A DNA stretch of 64,000 nt from Symbiodinium natans (taxonomy: Eukaryota; Sar; Dinophyceae; Suessiales; Symbiodiniaceae), in assembly GCA_905221605.1 (NCBI GenBank), contig CAJNDS010002516.1:62001-126000 (forward strand), given 5' to 3'. Positions 46,564-57,939 of this stretch are shown in pieces. Positions within the stretch are counted from its first letter, which is position 1. The number at the start of each line of letters is the position of its first letter. The position numbers and the translations under genes are program-made. The notes under the pieces were generated by a model, which made no database searches, had not been told where the DNA came from, and saw only the letters and a program-made list of their open reading frames with translations.

Positions 46564-47989
46564 TGTCTTGGTGTCCAAGGATGACACGGTGGTCTTTCCA
46601 AATCAGCTGGCAGCCGAATTGCAGGTCTTCAATGCAGAGGCCTCAGTAAAGCCGGCACAAGGTATGGGTCAAAGAGATTGCGGTCTTGTCCCTTGACCCC
46701 GAGCCTTGAGCCTTGGGCGCTGAAGTTTGTGCACTCTCGAAGCTTGAAGTCCATCGCGGAGAGGCCGAGCAGTTTGTCTATGTGGGCGCTCCGTCGGTCA
46801 CCCTCCTCTGCCATATGGCGGTGCTCTCAGAACAGGGGTCCGACGTTCTTCCGATTTTTATGGGGCGCACGTTCCTGAGGCAAAGTATGCCAAGCAGTGT
46901 GGGGAACTTCATGCAGGCGGAGGAGGCAGGAGACGAGAGACCTCTGTACTGGTTTCTGTTCGCGCGGCCCGCTTTTCAAGTTTGTGCATCGGATTGTAAG
47001 CGTGCCTGCTGAACTGAGGCGGCATAGTTCTGAGCCGACCATTGGCCGAGTTTCTCCTGAATCTGGAGGACTTGTTCCTCAACGTTTGCAGGCACGAGCT
47101 TGCATCAACACAGTCTGGAATCCCTTCGAGTTCCATTGCCACATATTGCCACCATGCACCGCCGCACCACAGCAACGTCATTGGATTGCAATGCACGCAA
47201 GATCCCATTGGTCCCATTTTCCGTAATTGCCTTTGTCGTTAAAGTGTCGTCTGCAGGCGCTGGGGATGTCACCGGCAGTTAGCATTCCACATGCAGCTCA
47301 AATGCACGAGTTGCCCAGGCACGATGACGCATTCCTGGGCCACTTGCTCCGTTACGTGCTCGATGTCCACGTCATGGTGCCGAGCCTCATCTTCGGCACC
47401 CTCTAAGCCGGTCGTGAAACCTCGCCCCTTCACTGAAGCGGGCTTGATGTTGCCATGTCGCTTGCAACTCTGCCTGTGGGTCATCGCAAAGTCCGATCTC
47501 TTCTGCGTCCCCCCCTCTCTGTCTTAAGCCCGTCCCCGCCCATCCCATCCCTTCCTTGAGGTTCCTCTGGGTGTCATGCTCGTTTTCGGTGCCTTTCAGC
47601 CTCTGCTTGAAATCTCTTACATCCGCGGATGGTACCAGATGCGATGGTGGCATCGTACGGAGAGTCGTAGGTGTGAAGGCGTCGCATTTGCACATGAGGA
47701 TGGACATCTCGAGTATGGAAAGAAGTTGCTTCCAGATAGCTAAACGGCTTAATTGCAAGCGAACACATGTGAACCCTAACCCTGCGCACGATCCCTTGAT
47801 CAAGGCGCTTCCCGGGGTCCTGCAGGAGCCTCGATTCGAACAATTGCGCGCGGGCCCCACCAAGCTGACCCTGCTGAAGCTGGTCTTACTGTCTCAGACT
47901 ACTTAAGAATGAACATGACTAGAGGCGCGAAATAGACCCTCAACATCCTATGTACATGGAGGTGCAGGGTTTATTTAGCGTTACGCGTC
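46564..47989. other. No supported gene
   Basis: Short conflicting frames only; the patch 46713-46980 has weakly protein-like readings on both strands. A single complement motif AACCCTAACCCTG occurs near 47771. Confidence 0.35.
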
Positions 47990-48070
47990 ATAGGGTTGCA
48001 GGGTTTAGGGGACAGCGTTTAGGGTTTGGAGAAACTCGGGGGGGTTTGAGGAATTCAAGAGCTTCCGGGG
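47990..48070 (+). repeat. Interstitial telomere-like patch
   Basis: Degenerate TTTAGGG words spaced 7-15 bases apart in one orientation. Confidence 0.6.
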
Positions 48071-48846
48071 TTTAGGATTGCCCAAGGTTTTTGCCGCCAG
48101 ATGCAGTTTAGTGAGTTTACGGGTACGGGCTATGGGGCTTCGGGTTTCCTGCCAGCTGAACCAGCTGCGTTAGCATTCAATCGTTGACCGACATAATCAC
48201 GGCACAATCATGGCCCCCGTTGCAGCAGGTCCTCTTATAGGCGTGGTAAGGTGTCACATGATGTAAGAGTCCACCAGCGTGTTGTGGCAAGTCTCTGCAG
48301 CATGGGCGTCTCGCTGGTGGCACATGCCCCAGCGGCCCAGAGCAGATGTCTTACAAGCTGGACCCACCGGGCCCACCAGACGTCTAGTCCAACAGAGGTT
48401 GCGACCGGACCAATGATCGAATGGCCGCAGCAGGCGGTCTGTAGCCAGAAAACAATCGGCGAAGGCATTCAGGGAAGCACACACCACAAGATGCAGATGC
48501 TGCATGTGAAGGGCTCCCAGCACGCACTTGTGACCTCGTTCCGTGGCATCTCGAAGTTCCCCTTGGCTTGAGGGAGTCAAAATGGGTGCCGGCAGATTCC
48601 TAGGCTGGTCCGGGCCGGGACTACCACCTCGATGCACTTTGCCACTGCCCCCTCCAGCAGCTTCGGCCGCAGTTGATGTCATAGACTTGCCGGCACAAGA
48701 GGGCTCTGATAAAGCGATAGAGCAGACATGCCTGTGAAGTTGGACTTAAGTCGCACTTTTCGGAGTCGATGCCCCTTCATCAGCTCCTGATGCGAGGTCT
48801 ACTCTCCTATGGAGGCGAGGCCGCCAGGGATTTCTCCCGGCCGTAT
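48071..48846. other. No supported gene
   Basis: Open frames on both strands shadow one another and no motif is seen. Confidence 0.4.
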
Positions 48847-48847
48847 G

Positions 48848-48907
48848 GGGTTCAGGGTTTAGGGTTTTAGGGTTTAGGGTTAGGGTTCAGGGTTCAGGGT
48901 TTAGAGT
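48848..48907 (+). repeat. Interstitial telomere-like tract
   Basis: About eight TTTAGGG-type units with single-base variants (GGTTCAGGG, GTTTTAGGG). Confidence 0.85.
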
Positions 48908-51091
48908 TATTTCAAGATGATGCGCCAGATGATTCCAAAGATGCCTGGAGGACTGGGGGCCCGTGCAGCCCTTTGCTCCCATGGATGCCACAAGGCTCAG
49001 CCTTGTCCACGCTGCCGGGGCACCCGGCGCCTTGCCGTACCTCGATAACTCGATAACTGTAATTTTTGATGATGGGATAGATGGGATAGAAGATGATAGA
49101 GAGATTTGGGTGGGAGATTGGGATAGAGTCTCGGATAGAGTCCGATCGGTCACAGACACATACGAGGTCAGAAACGGAACTTGCAGGCTTATGATTCACA
49201 TGTAGTCGCGGGAGGTAAAGTCGTTGTTGCTGGGTACGAGCAGCAGGAGGTTCAGCAGTTCGTCGCCTTGACAGAAGAATCGCTTCAGACGTCTGAAGAC
49301 CATTTTGGATGAACTAGCGACGACGATACAAGGCTGTGTCACAACTGGGTGGGAGAGAGCAAATATGAACTATGAAACGCATCTTTGCCTGCATTGTGCG
49401 CGTGTGGACTTTGACACAAGAAAAGTAAGACGACACTGTCGGTCGCGTGCACGCTGTTGCCGGGGTTGCATAAGACCATTCCACCAAGGTGACATGTGAC
49501 AATGTGTTCAGCTGGTTCCCTGACGCAGCTTGCAGATATAAGTCCATATCAGTCCGCTGACTGTCATCTGGGCAGCGCTCTCTCGCAAGCTTTGGGCTCA
49601 GCAGGAGTAGTCACATCCACGCGCCCTGAACAACTTGGGTGCCATTTGAAGCTCGTACCGGCGCCAGTGGTTTGAGGCTCCCGGTCTCGTGCAAACGTAT
49701 CTCGAAAGCGGAGGAGCCATGGCCGCACAGGGCTATTCGGACTGCAAGTACGTTCACCTTGCCATCAACGGCATCAGTGGCCTGCTCGGACTACTCGACG
49801 TGAAAACCAGCATCTCGGTCTTCGAGCGCCTTGGTTTGTGCTAGAGGCTGGCTCCAGTGATCTAAGGTGCAGGTAGCAGCACAGTGGCGATAAAATCACC
49901 CGGTGCTTGAGGCTCCGCAGCAAGGTGGAGGACCTGCTGAAGATCCCTATGAAAGAGCAGCAGTTGCTTCGCGGTTCAGCACCTCTCGCGGACACGGCCA
50001 CTCTCGATGATGCCCTTGGGCTGACAGGGGAGCGCTGCGATGGCTGACAACTCTTGCTCCAAGTGCAATTACTCAGACAGAAGTTGGGTTGCTCTGGGTT
50101 TGTATGCGTCACAAAGCCTTGTTCAGCCAAAAGTGGGACCAGACCCAAGTCCCCCCCCCCCCCCCCTCCCAACACGGATTCACTCCGTCTACCACCCTTC
50201 GCTCTCTTTCCTTTTCGGACCCCTCCCCAGTTCTCTGACAGTCGCATGTCGGTTACACTCGAATTTCGGCTCAGGGACGAAACCGCATGACGTTAGAAGG
50301 CGGCCAGCGTCCATGCAGAGGCACCTTTCGAGGATGGAGATCAAAAGAAAGCCGACAAGTCCTAGAAATTGCTGAAAGAACATCTATACAGGAACGTTCC
50401 AACCGAAATGATCGCTCCATGTGCAGCGCTCTTGAATCGTCCGCCGCGCGTCTGAGAGGGCCCGTAGAAGCAGGGAAAAACGTCTGTCGATCAAACCAAG
50501 GCCTTTGGGTTTAACGCTGCTTGTCCCCGTGCCATCGCGAACGGAACAAGAGGAAGCTTTGCGTGTGCTTTGTGAAGTGTCGAGCATTCATATGTCAGAA
50601 AACGATTCGCAGGCAACGTTTGCTTGGTTTGGTTTGTGTCACAGCCAAACCAGATGAAGTGCTTTCTTTTGAGTTTTCGTGTTCATGCAACGTGCAGTTC
50701 GCGCGGAGCTCTGTGTTTGCTCTGGCTTGCGGCTTCGTGAGAAGCATCTTGCAGGAGGCGCCTCCGAAAGATTGCTGCAGCGAGGTCACACTTATCAGGG
50801 TGCAACAGCCCGAGACAACACAGGAATGGGTTGGAAACCAGTGGTCGAAAGCTGTTGGTGTGCGTTGATGGTAACTTACTAGCCATGCACTGATGAGCCA
50901 TCCATGTTCGATTTCTGCGTGTTGCTGCCGCAAGTTTCGCTGCAGAGAATCAGGACTACTCTCCTTGGTTGGATCGGGACGCTTGGAGCTGGCGCTGAGG
51001 AGTACACCACGTCCACTTGGCGCCCCGCTTCGAATTCGTACAGTAGTAGGATGCAACAGCCTCAGCTCGATCTAGAGCCAGTCATGCTCGG
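48908..51091. other. No supported gene; small repeats
   Basis: A degenerate GATAGA/GGGATAG repeat lies at 49060-49150. Around 49200-49430 two frames look coding-like (VVVAGYEQQEVQQFVAL... and RLKTILDELATTIQGC... ending at a GTAAGA donor-like site, 49429). I cannot decide between them. A C16 run is at 50151-50166. Confidence 0.35.
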
Positions 51092-51183
51092 CCATAATCA
51101 TAATCACAATAGTGATAGCAATAGTAATAATTATAAGAATAATAATAATAGCAATAATCATAATCGCAATATTGATAGTGATA
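51092..51183. repeat. Degenerate AAT/NAT trinucleotide tract
   Basis: Imperfect (ATAATC/AATAGT/AATAAT) triplets, AT-rich against a GC-richer surrounding. Confidence 0.8.
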
Positions 51184-53337
51184 TCTGAAGTAAGCTTGCC
51201 AACAAGGAACAGGTGGTGGCAAAGCATTTTGCCGTTCTGGCTCTGATGTCTGTGTGGTTGTTTTCAAAGCATCCGCGCACAGTAATTCATTGCAGTTGCC
51301 CGACTGCTCTGTCGTCGTTTGTTTACCCTGCGGCCTTCCCAGCTTTTCCAGGAGTGTCTTGCAGAAGTTCAAAGGTCCTCCAGGGCCCCTGCAGCTCTGA
51401 GCAGCATGTCTAATACACTGCTGTGAGTTTTTGTTGCTTGGTTGGCAGCTGGAGAAGGGGAGCAGCCTGTCGATACTTACGTTTCGAGCGACGCAACACC
51501 TCGCGAAGGTGCAAAGTGGTCTGTGGGCGAAATTTTAAACGTCTGCATGTGCTTGGCACAGAGTCGCCTGACACCTCTTGAAGCAGACCGGAGTCTCTGC
51601 GTGACCATAAGCAACACCCAGTAACGCAGTAGAACAAACTGTTGTCGAATGGACATGAGACTTCAGTTTCCGCCTTTGCAAGAACACTTGCCAGTCTAGC
51701 TTGATTTGGGCAGTCATTCAGTGCTGCTCTGCCGCCTTAGCGCTCCTCGTCAGGCGGCATCTTGATGTTTCTGGAAACCAACTTGAATCATCTGAGAACG
51801 TGAACATCAGCGAGACACTGGGAGACCCGCTTGTGGAGAACTTCGCAAGCATGGCATGCCTTTTGACGAGGGAGTCAGATTGCATGCTCAGCTGCTCCAT
51901 TCACAAAAATTAGTTTAAAAATGACCCCAAGGAGCAGAAGCCCCGTGCCACAAGCCTGAATTATAGGCGGGTGCGATATCAGGCCCGGGCCAGGTCACCA
52001 GGTCACTTGCAGAAGTCCATAGACGTCCCATTGTCTCAGCAGACATCAGCAGAAGAAGGCCAGCAGTGCTTTGGAGCCAATAAGCTCACGCGTTGTGATC
52101 TGTGCCCGGGCCTGCAACAAACAGCTGCAACGGCTGCAACACATGGAGGCAATTATTGCCAAGCGGAAAGCAGGGGACTACTGTGGCAGTGCACATGTGG
52201 TAGAGGCAAGCAAGGGTGATATGTCCGGCCCGCAACTGGGTTTCCAAGCACGAGAGGTAAGCTCACACGAAGTATGTCACTCAGGATCTTGCAACCTGGC
52301 CGGTCTTGGCAGCTCTTCCGGAGCTGGCGCGCCCGCCTTGTGCCAACTTTGCGATGAGAAGAAACTGCACTGATCCTGCACGACGTCATCACATCACACC
52401 ACGAAAAAACCACGGCTGATGTCATTGGCCATTGCGCTTTCCCTTCATGGTGATACCTGGCCAGGTGGATGCCGCAGCAAAGCTGGGTCTGCACCTCCTA
52501 GTCTACGCCGACTCACAGGGGCATCGCATAGCTGCTTGGCTTGAGACCTTGAAGGACAAGCTTAGAGCTTGCAAGCAGATGCAATAGGCCCCTACTTGTA
52601 GCGGCCTTGGCCTAGCTTACGCCATCAGTTCATGGGATGCCAGATGTGCAACAATCACACAGCCGAGGTGTACCCGCATTTTCGAGGAGCCACGACTTTT
52701 GCAGCCATTGCCTCGTGCGTGCCAGCAGCGTACTACCGCAGGGTTCAAGTAAACTGCTGCTGCTGCTGCTGCTGCTGTTGTCACGTAGTGTTGAGACAGT
52801 GGAGCCATCCAAAATCCCACGCTTGTAAGTACTATCATCTTACATAGGGCTGTATGAAAACTGGGGGGCTTAGGGTTTTACGAACAGTGCGAAACACTTT
52901 CCCCGCGAAAGGCACGAAAGGGTGGCGGAAGGGGTCGCAAAGGGGCTGGCGTGACATCACCGAAGTGCCGAAGCGGACATCTTGTAATTTCCGATGGTTC
53001 TGTGGCTCCATGCGGCCCATACTCGCTGGATGAGTGGGGCACATCCAATCTAACCTTTTGGCCCTTCATTCATGGAAACGTGTGAGGCACGTTCTAAATG
53101 TTGTCTGTTTGGCTAGGGACATGAGATTGACTGATCTTCACTGTTCTAAGGTTTGGCATTCTTGCCGTCCTGGAATTGTGATCCATTCATGCCAGTTGTG
53201 GTTTTGCGCTCCCATCTCCCCCGGCCCGCCCAGGTGTGCTCCTATGCGCACGAAGACAGGTTGATGTCCTTCCAGGTGCGACATGTCAACCCATGCACAG
53301 CGTCATCTGTTCTACCTGTATTTGCAAGAGGCTCGTT
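51184..53337. other. No supported gene in the left flank of the retroelement
   Basis: Only short frames occur. An eight-unit CTG tract lies at 52759-52782. The last bases before the insertion (GCTCGTTTAGGG) already contain one telomere-like unit. Confidence 0.4.
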
Positions 53338-53342
53338 TAGGG
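53338..53342. repeat. Target site duplication, left copy (TAGGG)
   Basis: TAGGG stands directly before the 5' LTR and is repeated directly after the 3' LTR at 63181-63185. Five bases is the usual length for Ty1/copia integrases. Because the target is a TTTAGGG tract, chance identity cannot be excluded. Confidence 0.7.
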
Positions 53343-53534
53343 TTGCACTTTGCAGGGGGTAAAACACCCATGGATATTTGGCTCAAGCCATGACCAAAGC
53401 GGTCGAAGGTTTCGTAAAAAGTGTGCCCTTGGTTTGGGGTCTTGTTGGTTTGGCTGGTTGGTCCAGGGGTAAATCCAGGGCTTCGGTTGGGGTTGACTGT
53501 TTGGTTCCTTGTCCCCCTTCGGTTGCCCCCCGTA
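53343..53534 (+). repeat. 5' LTR of the copia element
   Basis: It begins TTGCACTTTGCAGG and ends CCCCCCGTA. It is identical to the 3' LTR except for one T/A change near the end and an 8-bp shorter segment after position ~14. The ends are TT..TA and not the usual TG..CA. Internal position 53377-53387 is TTTGGCTCAAG, the last 11 bases of the dinoflagellate spliced leader. Confidence 0.9.
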
Positions 53535-53546
53535 GGTTATGAGCCC
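53535..53546 (+). promoter_or_regulatory. Primer binding site complementary to a tRNA-Met anticodon arm
   Basis: GGTTATGAGCCC begins exactly at the end of the LTR. Its complement GGGCTCATAACC is the anticodon stem-loop (CAT anticodon) of initiator-type tRNA-Met. Drosophila copia uses the same strategy, priming from a half-tRNA-iMet cut in the anticodon loop. The match and position are seen; use of the half-tRNA is inferred. Confidence 0.7.
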
Positions 53547-53595
53547 AAATTAGGCACCCTGTGGGTTCGTAGAGATTTTGTACTTGTTTGGTGCA

Positions 53596-55997
53596 ATGGA
53601 CATGTTGCGGCGTCGATCTGAACCTGGACTGTCATCCGCGGCCAATGAAGCCGAAGAAAATCGTGGTGATGGGGGTGAAGAACAGCAACAAGTTGTGCAA
53701 GCACTGACGGATGGAAGAGAAGTTGCAGTGATGCAACCAACTTCTCAGGTTGAAAATGAAGTGGTTCCGGTGCCAGCAGCGAATCCTTTCTGGAGCGAGC
53801 GGGCTCATGAGGAAATGAGACTGAGGCAATCAAGGCCGGCGAGTCTTCCCGCAAGCGGAGGGGATAGAAGTGGTGAAAATACGAGGAGGCCACCGTCGCT
53901 GCCAGATCTTCGGGATCGAGAACCTGTACAAGCTGAGAGGCCATCGTCAGGTTTGATGGGTCAAATGGAAAGAGGTGACATTGGAGAGACACGAGTAGAA
54001 GAAGAGCTGATTCCGGACACTACTGGTGTGGATCAAGGAGAAGATATGGCGATCGTCAAGCATGCGTTGAAGGAGCTTCTGGCGCATACCAAGGAGCTGG
54101 GAGAAGAGTTATACCTCTGCTGCGTCTGGATCTGTGTCCCATGCACGAAGCGCCGGGGTAGTAGACGTGAGCGCTGTATACCCACCAGGTGTCAGCCCAG
54201 AGAAGCAGTTTCTGCCTGGACAGGTTTTTTACACTGATGGTTTGGGTAGCTTTTGGACTGTGTTACCAGATGGGACGTGGCTGCCTATTGAGGGTTATGA
54301 TCTCCCAAGAGGTTGCAACCTTCAACCGATGCCGGAGGATGTCAAGGTGGAGGCGGAAAAAGAAGTGCCAATGTTGCATTTCCATGAAGGGAAGAAACCC
54401 TCAAGGTTACCACCGCTGAACCATCCTCCAGCGAGCTCTACCGGCCATGGATATATGGGAGGTGCGCCAGGTCTGACACAGGTTCCAGTTGTTCCCCTAC
54501 CGGCAGGAAGTGATGGTGCTGCAGTTCCTCAAACGAATCCGCCTGGCTTTGTTTCTGCTCGGGAGGCGTCGTCACATGTGGATGCTGCAGGGTCAGGTGG
54601 ATACACAATGGTGGAGGGTGTTCCGTATCGGTGGAAAATGGTTGCTGGAAAATTGGAATTGGAAAAGGTTCCACTTACAGTGCCTACGTCTGGTGCGGGA
54701 TATGGGTCTCTGCCAAAGCCTACTGGTGGTGTGAGTCTACCCCAAGGGGCAGTAGTTCCTCGGGCAACGCCGCCAACTGGTGATACTTCTGGGATGGAGC
54801 GTCCAGAGGCTCTAGGAAAACATGTGATGAGTCTGCCTACTCTGGCAGAATACACTCCAAGTAATCCTACGGCGTTAGGAGATTGGATCGCAATGATCGA
54901 ACCACTGTTGTCTTCGCTGACGGATACAGGTAGAGTGCGGTGGCAATGCGTCTATTCAAGGGCGTATCAGGCGTAGGCCAAATGGTTGAGTGTCTCCCCG
55001 CTGGAAAGGTTGGGCATCAAGGCCGAGCTGGAAAGGCTCAAGGTGGTTCAGACTGCGCACGTGTTGCTGGAGCAGAGGGCGGTGTCCCTGTTGCTACAGG
55101 CGATCCCAGAGAGGTTGAAGACTGAGATAGTTTCCACTCGGATGTTGGGATCTACAATGACATTTTATAGGCTGCTAACGGTCTATCAACCAGGCGGAGC
55201 TCACGAGCGTGGTACAATGTTGAACTTCTTGGTGCAACCATCAGCTGCAACCTCTGTTTTCGAAGCAATCAAGGGGGTGCGACAATGGGCGCAGTGGCGA
55301 TCCCGGTTAAGGGAGCTCAGAGCATCTGAACCTGATGCTACCCTGCTTATCAAGGGTTGGATGTATTATCGTCAACTTTGCTGGCGAAACACCCTACGGT
55401 TCATTTTAGAGTGGCATCCTTTCGGGAGAAATTGGGGGTGGACTACTCTCCGACCTCTGAAACTGCGACACAACTAGCTGAGATGCTACAAGCAGAGTTT
55501 GAACTGCCATTGCATAGTGCTGGTGATCAGGAGGTGAAGCAGGACTCGGACGCCAAGAAAAGGGCGAGATTAAACAAAGCCCAAAAGGGAAATGGTGACG
55601 AGACAGAGGAGGGTGACAAAGGCAAGGGAAAGGGAAAAGGTCCAACAATGACGGTGAACGTCCTTTCTGTTGGATAGATGGGAAGACTGATGCAGGCTGC
55701 AGGTTTGGTTCACGCTGCAAGTTTCGCCACGACAAGGACTCCCTGGAGCGCGGAAGATGTTTTGAATGTGGGGCCGTTGGCCATTTACAGCCGCAGTGTC
55801 CATACAAGGATGGTGCCGGTCTCAATGCAGACCCAAATTCGGAAGGGAATAAACCCAAAGGGAATTCTCCCAAAGGGGGGAAGGGCGGCAAAGGTGCGAA
55901 ATGGGGAAATGCCAAAAAGGCAGAAGTGGCTGAAGGAGGAGATGAGGCGGTCAATGTGGGATCGGAAAGAGGTTCTGCAAGTCCCTCATCACCATCA
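53596..55997 (+). pseudogene. gag: gag region of the copia element (frame-broken)
   Basis: The first ATG after the primer site (53596, MDMLRRRSEPG) opens an acidic N-terminal region. The reading then changes frame near 54108, meets an in-frame TAG at 54974-54976, and changes frame again near 55354 and 55640. The capsid-like helical part is at about 54840-55480 (ERLGIKAELERLKVVQ...). It ends with a basic Lys/Gly linker and two zinc fingers in frame: a CCCH finger (C-x9-C-x5-C-x3-H, 55668-55730) and a CCHC knuckle (GRCFECGAVGHLQPQC, C-x2-C-x4-H-x4-C, 55758-55799). Gag packages element RNA into particles; knuckles bind nucleic acid. The breaks prevent a full product from this copy as assembled. 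Confidence 0.85.
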
Positions 55998-57134
55998 ACG
56001 CCCAATCAAGTCATTGCTGAAGCGTTAGAGGTGCTGAAATCTATGAAACTGTCATCAGCACAGTCAGCATCGAGCGGGGATCCCAGTATTCGGATGTTAT
56101 GTGGTCCTGGAGTTTTTCAGCATGAAAGGAGAGTGGCGTTGGTGGATACAGCTGCTACGCATCTTGCGCGGACACTTTTTCCCTGGGAACGTTTGCCGAA
56201 CACTACTGTTAATGTGCAAAGCGCGCTTGGTGGTGTGGCTATGAAGATCGCAGAGAAAGGGACATTGATTAGGGAGGACAATGGGCCCCTGATTATTCCC
56301 CTCTGGTTGGTGTTGGAGTTTGGGGCGAACCTCACAGTGATCAATGGAATGTGTCATGTGGGTGCAAAATCTTCGCTGGACCAGCTCTTATGGTTTGAAC
56401 ACGGCTGCTTGGTTATGGATTACAAGACAGCTGAAAAGATGGTGTTGCATGCTGAAAGTCAGTGTGCGTCTTGGTCCCATTCTCAATGGAGGAATGGAAG
56501 GGCGGACTGTGGAGTCGGTTCGTCAGATGCCACGTTGTTGTCGAAGCAGGGAGAAGGCCGAGGAGTATGCGTTCTACATGTGGCCAGAGTCTCAGACACC
56601 AATGAGTGTTCTGGAATGGGCATGTTGGACTCGGGGGCATCACATCCTCTCCGATCACTTCGTCCTGGTGAAGAGCTTCCGCAGCAAAAGGTGTTGGTGT
56701 CTTTAGCTGTTGGATCTAGGGAGATGTGTATTACCAAAGGCGGAACCCTGGTAACTCCTGAAGAAGTAGATCCACTTGTGCCAATTGGCAAAGCGAGCGC
56801 TTTGGTCGGTCTCAGAGTGCAGTGGCGTGGTGGCAAGTGCACAGCCTCACATCCTGTTCTGGGAGAGCTTCGCGTTCGAGATCTGAATGGGTGTCCTTGT
56901 TTGGAAAAAGATGTGGCGCTTCAGATCATTGATGAAATAGATTGGTGCTCACCAAAGCAAGTGTTAAGGGTGGCACGTATGGTTCAAGGGTGTCCAAATA
57001 CGGACAATGAAGTGGCCGTAAAAGCGTCGTTGCAAAGCGCAGCACGGACAGCGTCAGCGAACGAGGAGGAGTTCGTCCAGGCTTGTTGGCGATGTCTTCG
57101 GTTGTATTATGGGGAAGTACCGAGTTGGATTTGA
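55998..57134 (+). pseudogene. Protease region with two retropepsin-like domains
   Basis: This is one continuous frame with the zinc-finger region. A first domain has VDTAATHLAR (Asp at 56145) followed by beta strands and an LVLEFGANLTVINGM pattern. A second has LDSGASHPLR (Asp at 56628), the genuine D-S-G active-site triplet, then VTPEEVDPLVPIGKA and the HPVLGELRVRDLNGCPCL block typical of copia proteases in dinoflagellates. The first copy has DTA in place of DTG/DSG and is probably inactive or structural. The frame ends at TGA 57132-57134; the polyprotein is expected to continue in another frame, so a shift lies at about 57090-57115. Confidence 0.8.
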
Positions 57135-57700
57135 AGAAAGGTGGTGACCTACACAATCCAAGCGTCTGGAAGTATTTTCTGCATCTGGCGGCTGAAGGAA
57201 AGGTGGTGGCTGTGGTTGGAGGACCGCCGTGCAGGACAGTGTCAAGGTTGAGGGGTGAAGACGGTGGTCCACCTGTATTACGCCGGCGCTGTGGGCCTGA
57301 ACGTTTTGGTTTAAAGAGTCTTCCTTGGCCACATCAAGAATTAGCTCAAAAGGATGGGGTATTACTTCTGAAGATGCTTTTCCTATATGACGTGGCGGTG
57401 CATTCAAGGTGTGGGACCGCTGGTGTTATCAATGGGAGCTCTGTCTTCTTCGGCATGGAAAGTCCTGGGGATCCTGAGCTCATAGGGAAAGATTTTTCTC
57501 AGAATTATAAAACGGTCTTGAGTGCTGAGGATCTTGTGGATGGTTCTCAGAAAGGGATCTCAAGTCCCACCTTCTGGAGTTGGCCAGAGGTAAAATGTTT
57601 TCGCGAGCGTTATGGAATGCACGCTGGGCATTTTGATCAAGGAGCGTTGGGACATGCTCTGGTGAAGCCTACGACTTTCCTGGTGTCTGATGCAGAACTA
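57128..57700 (+). other. Cytosine-C5-methyltransferase-like domain in pol
   Basis: Pol residues ~15-205. LDLKKGGDLHNP is followed by a VVAVVGGPPCRTVS strand-turn with Cys50, the position and context of motif IV (PC) of C5 DNA methyltransferases. FFGMESPGDP (~123-132) takes the place of motif VI (ENV-type), and DQGALGH...KPTTFLVS (185-201) resembles the late QxGxxxxKPT block of phage-type cytosine methylases. The SAM motif I is not seen; it would lie near the frame break at 57.1 kb. The homology is by motif reading only. If correct it sits between protease and integrase, a place where canonical copia elements have nothing. Cytosine methyltransferase capture by dinoflagellate retroelements has been reported; whether this is that domain, an ancient derivative or an unrelated Rossmann fold is open. 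Confidence 0.5.
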
Positions 57701-57939
57701 TGGGAATCGTTGGAACAAGTTCGTGTGGTTGTTCCGTGGTCGGCAACATTTGCTTCTACCCTGGAAGAACGTACTGGCCAATCCTCCATATGGGCGCGAT
57801 GGGCATTTGGGTTGGTGAAAAGAATACGTCACAGGTTGACGCAATGGTTGCAAGAGAGCGACGCTGAACGGGAAACTATGCTGTCAAAGAAGGAGGAACA
57901 AGAAGGAATGCTACGGAGGTTAACGGCTGATGAGCGAGC

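Noticed and set aside
45692-46649. Open frames of 260-310 codons (poly-Thr, poly-Leu, poly-Val) on both strands
   Set aside because: They are translations of the trinucleotide array, without a domain or non-repeat body.
53338-53345. LTR ends read as canonical TG...CA
   Set aside because: The shared repeat begins TTGCAC and ends CCCGTA; no TG..CA choice keeps both the target duplication and the primer site in place.
53578-53595. Start of gag upstream of 53596 at a TTG codon
   Set aside because: The first ATG at 53596 is better placed and nuclear genes seldom use TTG.
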